The notes below the pieces were generated by a model. The model worked only from the letters and a program-made list of their open reading frames with translations. It had not been told where the DNA came from and ran no database searches. Of a stretch of DNA of 64,000 nt, positions 8,039-17,254 are shown piece after piece. Within the stretch, counting starts at the first letter, position 1. Every line of letters begins with the position of its first letter. The stretch is taken from positions 1 to 64,000 of the forward strand of contig JAAVBZ010000046.1 in NCBI GenBank assembly GCA_014803415.1, written 5' to 3'. This DNA is from Lachnospiraceae bacterium. Lineage in GTDB: Bacteria > Bacillota > Clostridia > Lachnospirales > Lachnospiraceae. The translations under genes and the position numbers were made by a program.

Positions 8039-9502
8039 TTAGTATGCGGGCACGGCTGTAACTGCCATGCCTTCTGTCAGTCCCGCCATTACATCACTTA
8101 CAAGCTGATCGCCCTCATTAATTCCCTCAGTGATCTGCACCATAGTATCCGAAGAGATACCTGTAACCACGGGCTGCTTTACCAGAATGCCTTCCCTGAC
8201 TACATAGACAAATTCTCCGTTCACATCTACGTTAACGGCGCCTACCGGAATAATGACGCTGCCTTCTTCTTTCGCAATACTGATCACTACCTTTGCTTCT
8301 ACTCCAAGATAAACGTCACTGTCAGGATTTAAAATTTTTATTTCTGTCCCTACTACTGCCGCACCGCTGGAATTCTTTTCCGCCATTTTATTGATCTTGG
8401 AAACTTCACCGTCATACTCTTTGCCGCCTATCGTCACAACTGCCTTCTGTCCAACTGAAATTTTATCCAGATCATATTTTGTGATGGAAATTTTTACGGA
8501 AACATCTTCCGTACTTTCCAGCTTAAGGAGCTGTGAACCGTCCGCAACACTTGCCCCCTCCACAGCGTTCATTTCTGTTACAACGCCGTCAAATTCTGCC
8601 ACAACGCCGTTTTCCACATTCTGAAGGCTGCTTAAGTTTTCATGCGCTTCTATTTCCTGTGTCTGATTATTTGCCTCCAGCTCTTCCCTCGCACCGGAGG
8701 TAAGCTTTCCGGCCTCTGCAGAACTTTTCTGTGACTTCATTTCTGAGCGATACTCTTTATAATCGGAAAGCATCTTGTTGTAAACATCCAGCTCTGCTTC
8801 CCAGCCCTTGATCTCTTCATTATTGGTCTGTTCCCAATTATTTAACTGCACCTGTTTCTGAAGGTTCATATATTCTTCTGAGTCGGGCTGATCCTGCCAG
8901 TCCAGAAGCGAAATCTGCAGCAATGTTCCAAAATATGCCAGATCGCTTTTCTTCTTTTCAATCTTGTTTTCCAGTCCCTTTATGTAAGCTTCCGTATCAG
9001 CTATCTGCTGATCCAGAACTGCAAGATTCACGTTGGCTTCCTTTAAATCTCCCAGCTTTTCGTTGTTGCTCTGCAGCGAATTTTTATAGCTGCCTTCGCC
9101 GGCCTGCAGCTTTAACTCTGCCAGCTGCTTTTCCTTTTCCAATGCTTCCTGATCATATTCAATCAGTACATCTCCGGCTTTGACTGCATCTCCGGCGCTT
9201 ACATTTACACTTCCGATCTTGACCTTAACGTCTGAAAAATAGCTTTTGGAATTATTGGTAGTCACAGTACCGCTGGTATTGATAGTCTGCTCTATCTCAC
9301 CTCTTTCCGCCGGAATAGTAGCTACCGGCATGGGTTGACTTGCTGCAATGGCCTTTGAGACCATGGAATACACAATGATAGCTACAATCGCCAGAATAAT
9401 GACAATTCTTCTGATCTTCTTTCTTTTAGCCTTGTCTACAGGCTTCTTTTCTTTCTTTTCTTTTTTCTTAAAGAGTCCCTTTTCGCTTTTATTTTCTTCC
9501 AT
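8039..9502 (-). CDS. HlyD/MacA-type periplasmic-adaptor-like protein
   Basis: Membrane fusion protein of 487 residues: a lysine-rich cytoplasmic N-terminus, one transmembrane anchor (about 33-52), a biotinyl-lipoyl-like beta domain, a long alpha-helical coiled-coil hairpin (roughly residues 130-275, Glu/Lys/Gln rich), then beta-barrel domains. In a Gram-positive it connects the MacB permease to the cell envelope. The start ATG 9502 has GGGAG upstream; the frame is open 12 codons further but without a better site. It lies between the ATPase and permease genes. Confidence 0.9.
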   Translation of the reverse strand: MEENKSEKGLFKKKEKKEKKPVDKAKRKKIRRIVIILAIVAIIVYSMVSKAIAASQPMPVATIPAERGEIEQTINTSGTVTTNNSKSYFSDVKVKIGSVNVSAGDAVKAGDVLIEYDQEALEKEKQLAELKLQAGEGSYKNSLQSNNEKLGDLKEANVNLAVLDQQIADTEAYIKGLENKIEKKKSDLAYFGTLLQISLLDWQDQPDSEEYMNLQKQVQLNNWEQTNNEEIKGWEAELDVYNKMLSDYKEYRSEMKSQKSSAEAGKLTSGAREELEANNQTQEIEAHENLSSLQNVENGVVAEFDGVVTEMNAVEGASVADGSQLLKLESTEDVSVKISITKYDLDKISVGQKAVVTIGGKEYDGEVSKINKMAEKNSSGAAVVGTEIKILNPDSDVYLGVEAKVVISIAKEEGSVIIPVGAVNVDVNGEFVYVVREGILVKQPVVTGISSDTMVQITEGINEGDQLVSDVMAGLTEGMAVTAVPAY

Positions 9503-9521
9503 TTTCTTTTCTCCCTTATCT

Positions 9522-10217
9522 TTATATTTCAACGTCATTTATAATATCCGCCACGATCTTGCCATCCATAATGCGGATAATTCTTTTCGCTCTGGCAGCA
9601 ATATCATTATCATGAGTGATCAGGATAACCGTCCTGCCTTCCTTGTGCAGGCCCTTTAATATTTCCATAATCTCTTTGGTGGATCCTGAGTCCAGATTAC
9701 CTGTAGGTTCATCCGCCAAGATCACAGGAGGGGCCTGGGCAATTGCCCTTGCAATGGCAACTCTCTGCTGCTGGCCGCCGGACATCTCGGAAGGTTTATG
9801 ATCCATTCTTCCTTTTAATCCTACTTTTTCAAGTGCGATCTCAGAAAGCCGAAGGCGTTCCTTTTTCCCTACTCCTCTGTAAATAAGCGGCAGTTCCACG
9901 TTTTCAAGTGCTGTCAGCCCGGCTATCAGATTAAATCCCTGAAAAATGAATCCGATCTCTTTATTTCTGATATCGGAAAGTTCGTCATCCGATAAGTGGG
10001 AAACATCCTGACCGTTTAATATGTAAGTGCCTGATGTGGGAACATCCAGGCATCCAAGCATATTCATCAATGTGGATTTTCCTGAACCTGACTGACCGAT
10101 AATGGCTACAAATTCATTCCGGGCAATTTTCAGATCTACATGGTCAAGCGCCCTCACTTCATTTTCACCCGGGTTATAAATCTTACACATATCCCGGATT
10201 TCAACTAATTCATCCAT
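9522..10217 (-). CDS. ABC transporter ATP-binding protein (MacB/LolD type)
   Basis: ATPase of 231 residues with Walker [10 protein letters not shown] (about 42-50), signature SGGQQQR (146-152), Walker B ending ADEPTG (168-173) and the H-loop LITHDNDIA. The QGFNLI Q-loop form and short length mark the MacB/LolD subfamily. ATG 10217 has AAGGAG 8 nt upstream and is preferred to an ATG seven codons earlier. First gene of a three-gene operon with its own promoter. Confidence 0.95.
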   Translation of the reverse strand: MDELVEIRDMCKIYNPGENEVRALDHVDLKIARNEFVAIIGQSGSGKSTLMNMLGCLDVPTSGTYILNGQDVSHLSDDELSDIRNKEIGFIFQGFNLIAGLTALENVELPLIYRGVGKKERLRLSEIALEKVGLKGRMDHKPSEMSGGQQQRVAIARAIAQAPPVILADEPTGNLDSGSTKEIMEILKGLHKEGRTVILITHDNDIAARAKRIIRIMDGKIVADIINDVEI

Positions 10218-10266
10218 TGATGCTCTCCTTTGTTTCATAGTTTAGTCCTGTAGGCTTTGTATGATT

Positions 10267-10296
10267 GTATTATATAACTAATACAGTAAATGTCAA
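10267..10296 (-). promoter_or_regulatory. Promoter of the MacAB-like operon with palindromic overlap
   Basis: Minus-strand TTGACA (10296-10291), a 16-nt spacer and TATAAT (10274-10269). A perfect palindrome GTATTA-6 nt-TAATAC (10284-10267) covers the -10 box and half of the spacer, so it could be an operator. No regulator gene is adjacent. Confidence 0.7.
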
Positions 10297-10478
10297 TACA
10301 AAATTTTCAAAACATACATTTTGGTTGCTGAAAACCTTATTTTGGATACTGTTACTTTCAGTTCCTGTACATTATAACGAATTATATGCCCGTTTACCTT
10401 TAAAAAAATATTAGAATTTCTTAAAATTCCCTTAAATAAAGGAGAAAATTTATGGAAGTATATCTCTTTATACAAAAC
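10297..10478. other. AT-rich spacer, no gene supported
   Basis: Spacer between the ABC operon promoter and the terminator of the ECF transporter gene. A 60-codon minus-strand frame exists but lacks a convincing ribosome-binding site and has AT-driven composition, so I do not call it. Nothing else is visible. Confidence 0.5.
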
Positions 10479-10513
10479 GAAACGGAAAGCAGGCAGATCT
10501 CGCTTTCCGTTTC
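10479..10513 (-). terminator. Terminator after the ECF transporter gene
   Basis: A 12-bp perfect stem, GAAACGGAAAGC (10479-10490) with GCTTTCCGTTTC (10502-10513). On the minus strand it is followed by a T-rich stretch (GTTTTGT). It lies just after the ECF gene stop at 10537. Confidence 0.75.
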
Positions 10514-10536
10514 ATTCATTTACTCTTTAATTTATC

Positions 10537-11307
10537 TTATTTTCCTTCCGCCTGGGGATGCGGATTCTTTTTCGGCTTGATCGCTGATGTTTTTAAAATG
10601 GGACTGAGCATCTTGTAAGTCATCATTGTTATCAGGGAAACGCTACCGCCCTTTAATAGATTCATGGGAGCCACCGCAAATATTACAAGAGTCGTGACAC
10701 TGGTAATGGATCCGTTAATAGCCGTTCCCATACCCACTATCGTATCAAGAGGCATTCCGTATAGTTTGGAAAATGCCGGAAGCAGATATACTGCATTAAA
10801 TGCGGAGCCAAATACCGTCATGCAAAGCGTTCCAGCTGCGCATGCCAGAATGGCATTTTTCTTAGTCTTTTTAAACATATAAATAATAGATGCCGGCAGG
10901 ATGAAGCTGCACCCGATCACAAAATTGGCAAGATCGCCCACAAAAGCAGTAGATGTTCCCTTAATAAACAACTTAAGGACCACCTTGCAGAATTCGATCA
11001 TAACCCCCACTACCGGTCCGAATGCAAAGGTTCCTATCAGCGCCGGTATCTCACTGAAATCCAGTTCATAAAAGGAAGGGGCAAAGGGAAGGGGGAACTC
11101 GAACAACATGAGCACTGCCGCAATTGCCGAAAAAACACCTATCGTTGCAATCTTTCTGGTGGTCAGGATACGTTCTGTATCATGATTTTTCTTCTGCACA
11201 TACTTTTCTGCCGCGTAGGCAACTGCCACTAAAGCTGCCGCGATCGCTACAGATTCCAATACAAACACTGCGTTATCCATTACTGTGGACCATAAACCAT
11301 TATTCAT
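10537..11307 (-). CDS. ribU: ECF transporter S component, probable riboflavin uptake protein (RibU-like)
   Basis: Integral membrane protein of 256 residues with about six helices and the RibU-like segment TRKIATIGVFSAIAAVLMLF followed by FAPSFYELDFSEIPALIG (around residues 47-90). It is controlled by an FMN riboswitch with terminator immediately upstream, which fixes the ligand as riboflavin or a close analogue. It needs the general energy-coupling module (EcfA/A'/T), which is not in the window. The N-terminal extension with an extra helix (residues 1-30) is slightly longer than in many RibU proteins. Confidence 0.88.
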   Translation of the reverse strand: MNNGLWSTVMDNAVFVLESVAIAAALVAVAYAAEKYVQKKNHDTERILTTRKIATIGVFSAIAAVLMLFEFPLPFAPSFYELDFSEIPALIGTFAFGPVVGVMIEFCKVVLKLFIKGTSTAFVGDLANFVIGCSFILPASIIYMFKKTKKNAILACAAGTLCMTVFGSAFNAVYLLPAFSKLYGMPLDTIVGMGTAINGSITSVTTLVIFAVAPMNLLKGGSVSLITMMTYKMLSPILKTSAIKPKKNPHPQAEGK

Positions 11308-11384
11308 TTTCTTTTCCTCTCTTTCTGCTGTTTGACAGCCTGGCTTTAAGCCGTTTCAGAAAGGTTCTTCATTGAAAGCAAAAA

Positions 11385-11413
11385 CCCCGAATATTGACAG
11401 ACAATATCCGGGG
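11385..11413 (-). terminator. Riboswitch-controlled intrinsic terminator
   Basis: On the minus strand CCCCGGATATTG (11413-11402) pairs with CAATATTCGGGG (11396-11385) around a 5-nt loop and is followed by TTTTTG. It lies between the FMN aptamer and the ribU start, as expected for an expression platform that stops transcription when FMN is bound. Confidence 0.88.
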
Positions 11414-11470
11414 CATCATTTCTTAATGCTTTCCATATGACTGTTCCCATAAATCGGAAACATTCATTTT

Positions 11471-11601
11471 CTTCTTTCATCCAGACTTTACTGTTGGTTT
11501 TGGACTTGCACCAAATCAGCCGCTGCAAGGTAATCATCTTACTCTGCACAGCGGGTCGCGGACTGTACCGCCAGTAGGGAATTTCACCCGACCCCGAAGA
11601 A
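11471..11601 (-). promoter_or_regulatory. FMN riboswitch (RFN element)
   Basis: Read on the minus strand, the region contains the conserved RFN blocks in order: TCTTCGGGG, TCGGGTGAAATTCCC, a GGCGGT block, AGTCCGCGAC, then GTGCAAGTCC, AACAGT and AGTCTGGATGAAAGAAGA. The closing P1 helix pairs the two ends. It is followed at 11385-11413 by a terminator and then ribU, so FMN should repress riboflavin uptake. Confidence 0.96.
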
Positions 11602-11632
11602 CTTTTCTTTAATTACGTGTTGTATTATAAGC

Positions 11633-13012
11633 CTATTTTCTTTGTAAGTCAACAACCTTTCTGCCATATCCGGTAATAACTGCCGTCACCAGTATCACCA
11701 GCATGCAGATAGAATAATAATTCACAAAGGGTATTGATGCAGGTGCCACTGCAAATTCCTCTCCAAACTGAGCGGACTGCTGCGCCGGAATGACGCAGTG
11801 TACTGTCCATGGCGCCAAAAAGCAGAATACACAGCCTGTACAATCCATCAGGTTCGCACGACGATATGGATTTACTCCCGCTTTCTCTCCAATTTCATTT
11901 ATCAGATCACCAAGTGCTACGATCGCTACCGAGATCACACCTGTCACCATACTCAAGATACCGATCGACAACACAATCGTTGCTTCCGTACTTCGCATAT
12001 TTTTGGCAAAACGCGACAAAAGCGCTCCCACATCCTCAAATAGACCGCTGCATTCCAGCACGCCGAGAAGAGCAAATACCGCGATCAGCATTGCCACCGT
12101 GCCTGCTGTCCCCGTAATGGATTCTATGATGATTCCCGCTACGGAAAATCCGCCGGGAAATAAGATGAGATCGTTTACCGTATAAATTCCAAAAAGCAGT
12201 CCCCCAGCGATTCCTGTCAGAATCCCCCATGACAGAGCAGTGATCAGGTGTTTCCTCATCAGGCACAGGACGATGATCACCGCCGGCACAGCCAGCATTA
12301 CCAAGCTGACCGGATCGGCACTGCCGCCTGCAGCCAGATCGGCTGCATTCCCGTTTGTAGTTTTGGAAAACAGCAAAAACAAAACCAATGCTCCCGCTGC
12401 TGCCGGCAGACTGTAACGCATCCTGGTTTTTACCACCGTGCCCAGATCTGCATGCTGTGTCGCAGATGAGGCGATCGTAGTATCGGAAATAGGTCCCAAA
12501 TTATCACCGAACGCCGCACCTGACACGATAGCTCCGATCATAAATTCCGGTGATGCTCCCGCCATTACGCCCACCGGGAACAAAATCGGGATCACCACAA
12601 AATAAGTTCCTACTGATGTTCCCGTTGCAAACGCCAGCAGGCAGGTAATAAGGAAAGTCGCTGCCACAAAAAGTTTTCCCGTAAAGCCTGCTGCTACCAC
12701 ATATACCGCTATCGTCTGCACTACTCCGCTCGCCGAGATCAGTTTGCCCGAGATTGCTGCTAATATTACCGCCATTACGATCGTGGCAAACATGGGCTTA
12801 CTCAGGCCATATACCAGTGCTTCTCCGTATGCTTTTTCATCCTTTGCAAAAATAATCCCTGTTACCAAAGCTGCAAAAAAGGCCAGCACGTATCCATTCA
12901 CATTGGACTGACTAAATGCAGCCCATAGAATCATTGCCGCCGCAACAATAAGCGGCGCCAGTTTTCCGACTTTTCCAAAACGAAATTCTATCCCTTTTGC
13001 TTTTTGTTCCAT
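11633..13012 (-). CDS. NhaC-family Na+/H+ antiporter-like transporter
   Basis: Polytopic membrane protein of 459 residues with about 11-12 helices. It contains the family features GTSVGTYFVVIPILFPVG, GAAFGDNLGPISDTTIASSATQ (mid-protein, functionally important Asp and Thr/Ser residues) and a final DCTGCVFCFLAPWTVHCVIP half. It exchanges Na+ (or an organic anion such as malate/lactate in relatives) for protons. ATG 13012 has AAAGGAG 7 nt upstream; a TTG further up is rejected. Lies upstream of the FMN riboswitch, but the ions moved do not suggest a link to riboflavin. Confidence 0.88.
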   Translation of the reverse strand: MEQKAKGIEFRFGKVGKLAPLIVAAAMILWAAFSQSNVNGYVLAFFAALVTGIIFAKDEKAYGEALVYGLSKPMFATIVMAVILAAISGKLISASGVVQTIAVYVVAAGFTGKLFVAATFLITCLLAFATGTSVGTYFVVIPILFPVGVMAGASPEFMIGAIVSGAAFGDNLGPISDTTIASSATQHADLGTVVKTRMRYSLPAAAGALVLFLLFSKTTNGNAADLAAGGSADPVSLVMLAVPAVIIVLCLMRKHLITALSWGILTGIAGGLLFGIYTVNDLILFPGGFSVAGIIIESITGTAGTVAMLIAVFALLGVLECSGLFEDVGALLSRFAKNMRSTEATIVLSIGILSMVTGVISVAIVALGDLINEIGEKAGVNPYRRANLMDCTGCVFCFLAPWTVHCVIPAQQSAQFGEEFAVAPASIPFVNYYSICMLVILVTAVITGYGRKVVDLQRK

Positions 13013-13081
13013 CCCTATGCTCCTTTGTACATTCCTTCCAAAATTCAATTCTGCTCTCCCAATACAGCATGATTGAAGCTT

Positions 13082-14941
13082 TTATTTTATCTGCCAGATA
13101 CGCGCCTCGTATCCCTGCAGTTTTCTTACTTCTCTCTCACTTGGCTGCAGTGTATCATACACCAGCCTGCGGCAGCCCTTCATTTCATATGCCCTGCAGG
13201 GCTTTGCCCCCAGATTGCAGTCCACTATATAAGTTTTCGCTCCCAGTTTTCTGGTATATACAAAACGGTCTTTCTTTTTGCTCAGCACCTGAAAATCCCC
13301 ATAGACAAAAGCTTTCTCTTCATGCCGCAGGTGCAGCAGCCTTCTATAAGCTCTGTACACTTCCTCTTTCACTTCCTGATGCAGTCCTTCATGCCATGCC
13401 GGCATTTTCTTGTTCCAGGGTAAAAGAACTCTTGCATGCTCTCTCGTCCCTGCCAGAATTGCAGCAAACACTTTCTCCTCCGGTTCCTTTTTGATATGTT
13501 CGGCATAATATCCTTTTGCTTCCACATCAGTGATCTGATCCATGGACGTGAAATCATAGTTGGAAAGTCCCATCTCATCTCCCTGAAAGATAAAGGGCGT
13601 TCCTTTCAGCGTCAGCTGCATGACTGCCAGCAGCTTTGACAAGGCCGTATGACAGGATGTATCCCCTGTGATCTTACTGATCATCCGCGGATTGTCATGA
13701 TTATTATAAAAAAGAGACATCCAACAATTATTGCCATAATGTTCCATCCAGTCAATCATATAGTCTCTGAAATAATTTAAATCATATTCATAATCTTCCA
13801 TGCGCACATGCCCCGGTGTCTCCAAGTGATCAAAGGAAAAGACCATATCCAGTTCCTTACGCTCCTCGCCTGTTACCAGCTGGCACATTCTCATTCCCAG
13901 ACCGGGTGTTTCTCCTACAGAGAAAGCTTCATGGGGATCGAATGCCCTTTCTCTGATCTCCCGAAGATACTGATGCAGATGGGGACCGTAGTAATAATGT
14001 TCGATTCCCGAAAATCCCATCAGATTCCCAATTGTTTCATTCCCCTGCGGAAGCCCTTCCTTCTTGGAAATATAATTGATCACATCCATGCGAAAACCGT
14101 CCACGCCTTTGTCAAGCCAACGGTTGACCATAGCGATCACATCCTCCCGCACGGCAGGATTATCCCAGTTTAAATCCATCTGTTTCCTGGAAAAAAGATG
14201 CAGTGCCCAGCTGTCGCTTTCTTCTTCATACTTCCACGCCGGTCCTGAAAAGAAAGATGTCCAGTTGTTGGGCGGGGTATGACTGCCGTCATCCTTACGG
14301 AAGAAATAATAATCTCGATAAGGTGAATCCGGCTTTTGAGCTTCTCTGTACCATCTGTGCTCATCTGATGTATGGTTTACCACCAGATCCATGATCAGGC
14401 GCATTCCACGGTCATGCACCTCAGAAAGAAGTCTGTCAAAATCCTCCATATCACCGAATTCTTCCATAATCTTGTCATAATCTCTGATATCATAACCATT
14501 GTCATCATTGGGTGAGTCATAGACAGGAGACAGCCATAGCGCATCCACCCCCAGTTTTTTCAGATAATCAAGTTTACTGATGATTCCCTGCAGATCACCG
14601 ATTCCATCTCCATTGCTGTCGCAAAAACTGCGAGGATAAATCTGGTAAAACACCGCCTCTTTCCACCACTTAGGCGTAACCTCCCCCTTAGACGGACAGG
14701 GCTCGTCCTCCTCACTGCCTGCAAGCTCTAACAATGCGTCAAAGAAATCCATTCCAAGGCTCTTTTCGGCCAGATTTGCTATTGTACGCAGTTTCACGTT
14801 AGATATTATGGGATTGGTGATCACCTGCTCCGGCAGTCCCAGCTGCAATAATACTCTGGCAAGCGCATCATGTCCCACCGGATTACGGTACAATTCCCCT
14901 ATACTGCTGTCATAAGTCAGCCAATGTTCTTTGCTTTTCAT
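13082..14941 (-). CDS. GH13 alpha-glucosidase (oligo-1,6-glucosidase type) with extra N-terminal helical domain
   Basis: Intracellular glycoside hydrolase of 619 residues; no signal peptide. Residues 91 onward are a GH13_31-like catalytic domain: YQIYPRSFCDSNGDGIGDL, DLVVNH (185-190), GFRMD with nucleophile Asp286, VGETPG with acid/base Glu344, NNHDNPR with Asp416. These features favour alpha-1,6/alpha-1,4 gluco-oligosaccharides. The first ~85 residues (YRNPVGHDALARVLLQ...) are a separate helical module not normally part of GH13. ATG 14941 has AAGGAG 10 nt upstream. The GPH symporter gene ends 20 bp upstream, so the pair probably imports and hydrolyses the same sugar. Confidence 0.93.
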   Translation of the reverse strand: MKSKEHWLTYDSSIGELYRNPVGHDALARVLLQLGLPEQVITNPIISNVKLRTIANLAEKSLGMDFFDALLELAGSEEDEPCPSKGEVTPKWWKEAVFYQIYPRSFCDSNGDGIGDLQGIISKLDYLKKLGVDALWLSPVYDSPNDDNGYDIRDYDKIMEEFGDMEDFDRLLSEVHDRGMRLIMDLVVNHTSDEHRWYREAQKPDSPYRDYYFFRKDDGSHTPPNNWTSFFSGPAWKYEEESDSWALHLFSRKQMDLNWDNPAVREDVIAMVNRWLDKGVDGFRMDVINYISKKEGLPQGNETIGNLMGFSGIEHYYYGPHLHQYLREIRERAFDPHEAFSVGETPGLGMRMCQLVTGEERKELDMVFSFDHLETPGHVRMEDYEYDLNYFRDYMIDWMEHYGNNCWMSLFYNNHDNPRMISKITGDTSCHTALSKLLAVMQLTLKGTPFIFQGDEMGLSNYDFTSMDQITDVEAKGYYAEHIKKEPEEKVFAAILAGTREHARVLLPWNKKMPAWHEGLHQEVKEEVYRAYRRLLHLRHEEKAFVYGDFQVLSKKKDRFVYTRKLGAKTYIVDCNLGAKPCRAYEMKGCRRLVYDTLQPSEREVRKLQGYEARIWQIK

Positions 14942-14961
14942 ATCATTTCGACTCCTTATAT

Positions 14962-16458
14962 TTATAGCTTCTTCAATTCTCCACAAATTCTATCATATTC
15001 TTCTTCGTCCAGCTGATACTTCTTTTTATATAAAAAATGCGAGATCAGCATCAACACACAAGGCAGCACTGTCATAATGATCAGCAGCCCCTTACTCTGC
15101 CACGCCAGAACGCCTGACTGACTGCCTCCTGTGCTCCCAAAGATGACTCCAGATATTTCAGACAATTTCTGCTCTTCTGAGATCGCTCCCTGCGCACACT
15201 GCTGCTCCAAATCTGAAATCTTATTCGTGTAGCCTGTGACACCGAAGATCAGGTAAATTACAGAGGTAATAGCCACAATTAATGCAGAACTCATTTTGGT
15301 AATAAATGGCCGCAGTGATGTGATGATCCCCTCATCCCTTGTACCAAATTTGTACTCATTATATTCAACTGTGTTCATAATGGAGATCATCATGATCAGA
15401 TAAAAACAATATTGGCCAAAATTGGAGAACATATATCCTATTACCAATATCCAGAATTTCATCATTTCTGCTTCCGGAACCGCTAATGAAAGCAGCATCA
15501 GTACATATCCTGTAACAGAGACTGCTGCCATGATCCCCATCAGCTTCTTTCTGTGCATCTTCCTGGAAATCATCGGATAGGTTACCATCAAGATTGCCGT
15601 AGCTGACATCCCCACAATGGAAAACAACGAATACAACCCGCCATTATATCCGAAAGTAAAATAAATGTAAGTGGAACCGATGCCCCCGATGATCATCCCG
15701 TTACCCACCTGCTGAATCAAAAAGATGACCGCGATCCACACCAGCTGATCATTTCTGGCAATGGTCTTAAAAACCTGTTTTAGTGAAAAACGTTCTTTTT
15801 TCTTTTCCACTATAACCGTCTCCCGATGCTCCTGTACCCCAAACAATGTAAACAGTGTAAAAAGAGGCGCCAAAATTGCAATGATCAGCGCTATCCTTCC
15901 ATAGGCCACAGCTGTGCTTCCTCCAATCGCTCCGGTTCCGGTAGAAAACATGGGAATCAGCATCGATGCCAGCGTTCCGCCGATCCCCGCACACAATGTA
16001 GCTCTGGAGGTAAACTGATTCCTTGCGTTCGCATCGGAACCCAGCGCCGGGATCATTCCCCAATAAGAAATATCACTCATGGTATACGTAATGCTGAACG
16101 CAAAATACATCAGCGCGAAAAAACATACAAAACTCCAGCCCTGCAATCTGACATTGAAGAGCAGATAGATCACCACAGATGTTGACAAACTTCCGGCCAG
16201 CAGCCATGGCTTAAATTTTCCAAATCGCGACCGAGTCTTTTCGATAATATTTCCCATAATGGGATCATTGAGTGCATCAAACACTCTGGCCGCTATCATA
16301 ATTCCTGTAACAGCCGCTACTTGTGCACCGGTCAACACATGTGTAAACAGTACAAAAGTCAGCAGATAGCTGTTGATCAGGGCATACACCGCATCTCTGC
16401 CCAATGTCCCTACCGGAAAACAAAACAAATTTTTCCTTGTTCTTTTATTTTCTTCCAT
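14962..16458 (-). CDS. GPH-family sugar:cation symporter
   Basis: Major-facilitator type transporter of 498 residues, about 12 helices. It has the glycoside-pentoside-hexuronide features: early FPVGTLGRDAVYALINSYL, then ARVFDALNDPIMGNIIEKTRSRFGKFKPW (cation-binding Asp residues and the conserved loop 2-3; quoted in part). ATG 16458 is preceded by GGAGGGG. It imports a glycoside, likely the substrate of the GH13 enzyme encoded 20 bp downstream. Divergent from the TetR gene. Confidence 0.92.
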   Translation of the reverse strand: MEENKRTRKNLFCFPVGTLGRDAVYALINSYLLTFVLFTHVLTGAQVAAVTGIMIAARVFDALNDPIMGNIIEKTRSRFGKFKPWLLAGSLSTSVVIYLLFNVRLQGWSFVCFFALMYFAFSITYTMSDISYWGMIPALGSDANARNQFTSRATLCAGIGGTLASMLIPMFSTGTGAIGGSTAVAYGRIALIIAILAPLFTLFTLFGVQEHRETVIVEKKKERFSLKQVFKTIARNDQLVWIAVIFLIQQVGNGMIIGGIGSTYIYFTFGYNGGLYSLFSIVGMSATAILMVTYPMISRKMHRKKLMGIMAAVSVTGYVLMLLSLAVPEAEMMKFWILVIGYMFSNFGQYCFYLIMMISIMNTVEYNEYKFGTRDEGIITSLRPFITKMSSALIVAITSVIYLIFGVTGYTNKISDLEQQCAQGAISEEQKLSEISGVIFGSTGGSQSGVLAWQSKGLLIIMTVLPCVLMLISHFLYKKKYQLDEEEYDRICGELKKL

Positions 16459-16579
16459 CTTACCCCTCCATGATTCCGTTTCAGCCATAATCTCTCAATT
16501 CTGCCTGGGTTACCTGCGGCACTAGCAGATTTATTATAACATATATCTACACATGAAAAAAGAATCATCAATCAAACAG

Positions 16580-16628
16580 TTGACAGTCTAACGATCGTTA
16601 GATATAATATTGCCTAACGCTTGTTAGG
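16580..16628 (+). promoter_or_regulatory. TetR gene promoter with two palindromic operators
   Basis: TTGACA (16580-16585), 17-nt spacer, TATAAT (16603-16608). A palindrome TCTAAC-GATC-GTTAGA (16587-16602) fills the spacer exactly, and a second, CCTAAC-GCTT-GTTAGG (16613-16628), sits just after the -10. Centres are 26 bp apart. The shared half-site CTAAC/GTTAG is the likely binding site of the TetR protein encoded next, giving autorepression and possibly control of the divergent symporter gene. Confidence 0.85.
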
Positions 16629-16641
16629 GAGAGACAAAAAA

Positions 16642-17253
16642 ATGAATGAAACGAAGCAAAAAATATTAAATGCCGCATTAGATTTATTCTCTCAAAATGG
16701 TTTCTCTGCGGTCTCTATTAGGGACATTTGTAAGGTTGTAGCCATTAAGGAAAGTTCAATCTATTATCATTTCAAAAATAAACACGCTATTTTTGACGAG
16801 CTATTACAACATTTTGAAGCAATAGCAACTGACCTGATGCTCCAATTAGAACAGGCCCTAACAACTGCACAGAAACCTTTTGAAGGGAACTTATTTGAAA
16901 AGACTTGCTATTGCTTTTTTGAGGAATATCTAATGGATGAATACTGCAATAAAATCATGAGATTACTTTCGATTGAACATTTCCACAATAATGAAGTCCA
17001 GAAAATTTATGATTACTGGATATTTGACAAGCCACTAAATTTCCAAACGAAAGTATTTTCATTGCTAATGGAAGAAGGAATTATCAAGACAGCAGACAGC
17101 AAATATTTAGCAACGAAGTTTTATGCTCCGATTTTTCTTTTTATGCAGCAATGGCTTTTTCGCGGAACGTTAACAGATGAATACAAGCAGATTTTTCGGG
17201 AAAATGCATACGATCATATTAATAATTTTTTTAATGAAGTGGAGAATAATTAA
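16642..17253 (+). CDS. TetR/AcrR family transcriptional regulator
   Basis: Regulator of 203 residues. The N-terminal HTH domain (TKQKILNAALDLFSQNGF, then SAVSIRDICKVVAIKESSIYYHF, residues 4-45) is typical; the C-terminal ligand domain is unlike any I can name. ATG 16642 follows AGGGAG. The SDR gene starts 1 bp after its stop, so they form one operon, and two palindromic operators overlap its promoter. Codon use is AT-rich compared with the flanking sugar genes, which suggests transfer. Confidence 0.93.
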   Translation: MNETKQKILNAALDLFSQNGFSAVSIRDICKVVAIKESSIYYHFKNKHAIFDELLQHFEAIATDLMLQLEQALTTAQKPFEGNLFEKTCYCFFEEYLMDEYCNKIMRLLSIEHFHNNEVQKIYDYWIFDKPLNFQTKVFSLLMEEGIIKTADSKYLATKFYAPIFLFMQQWLFRGTLTDEYKQIFRENAYDHINNFFNEVENN

Positions 17254-17254
17254 A

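Noticed and set aside
10293-10475. 60-codon minus-strand frame in the spacer after the ABC operon
   Set aside because: AT-driven, overlaps the promoter region and has no convincing start site.
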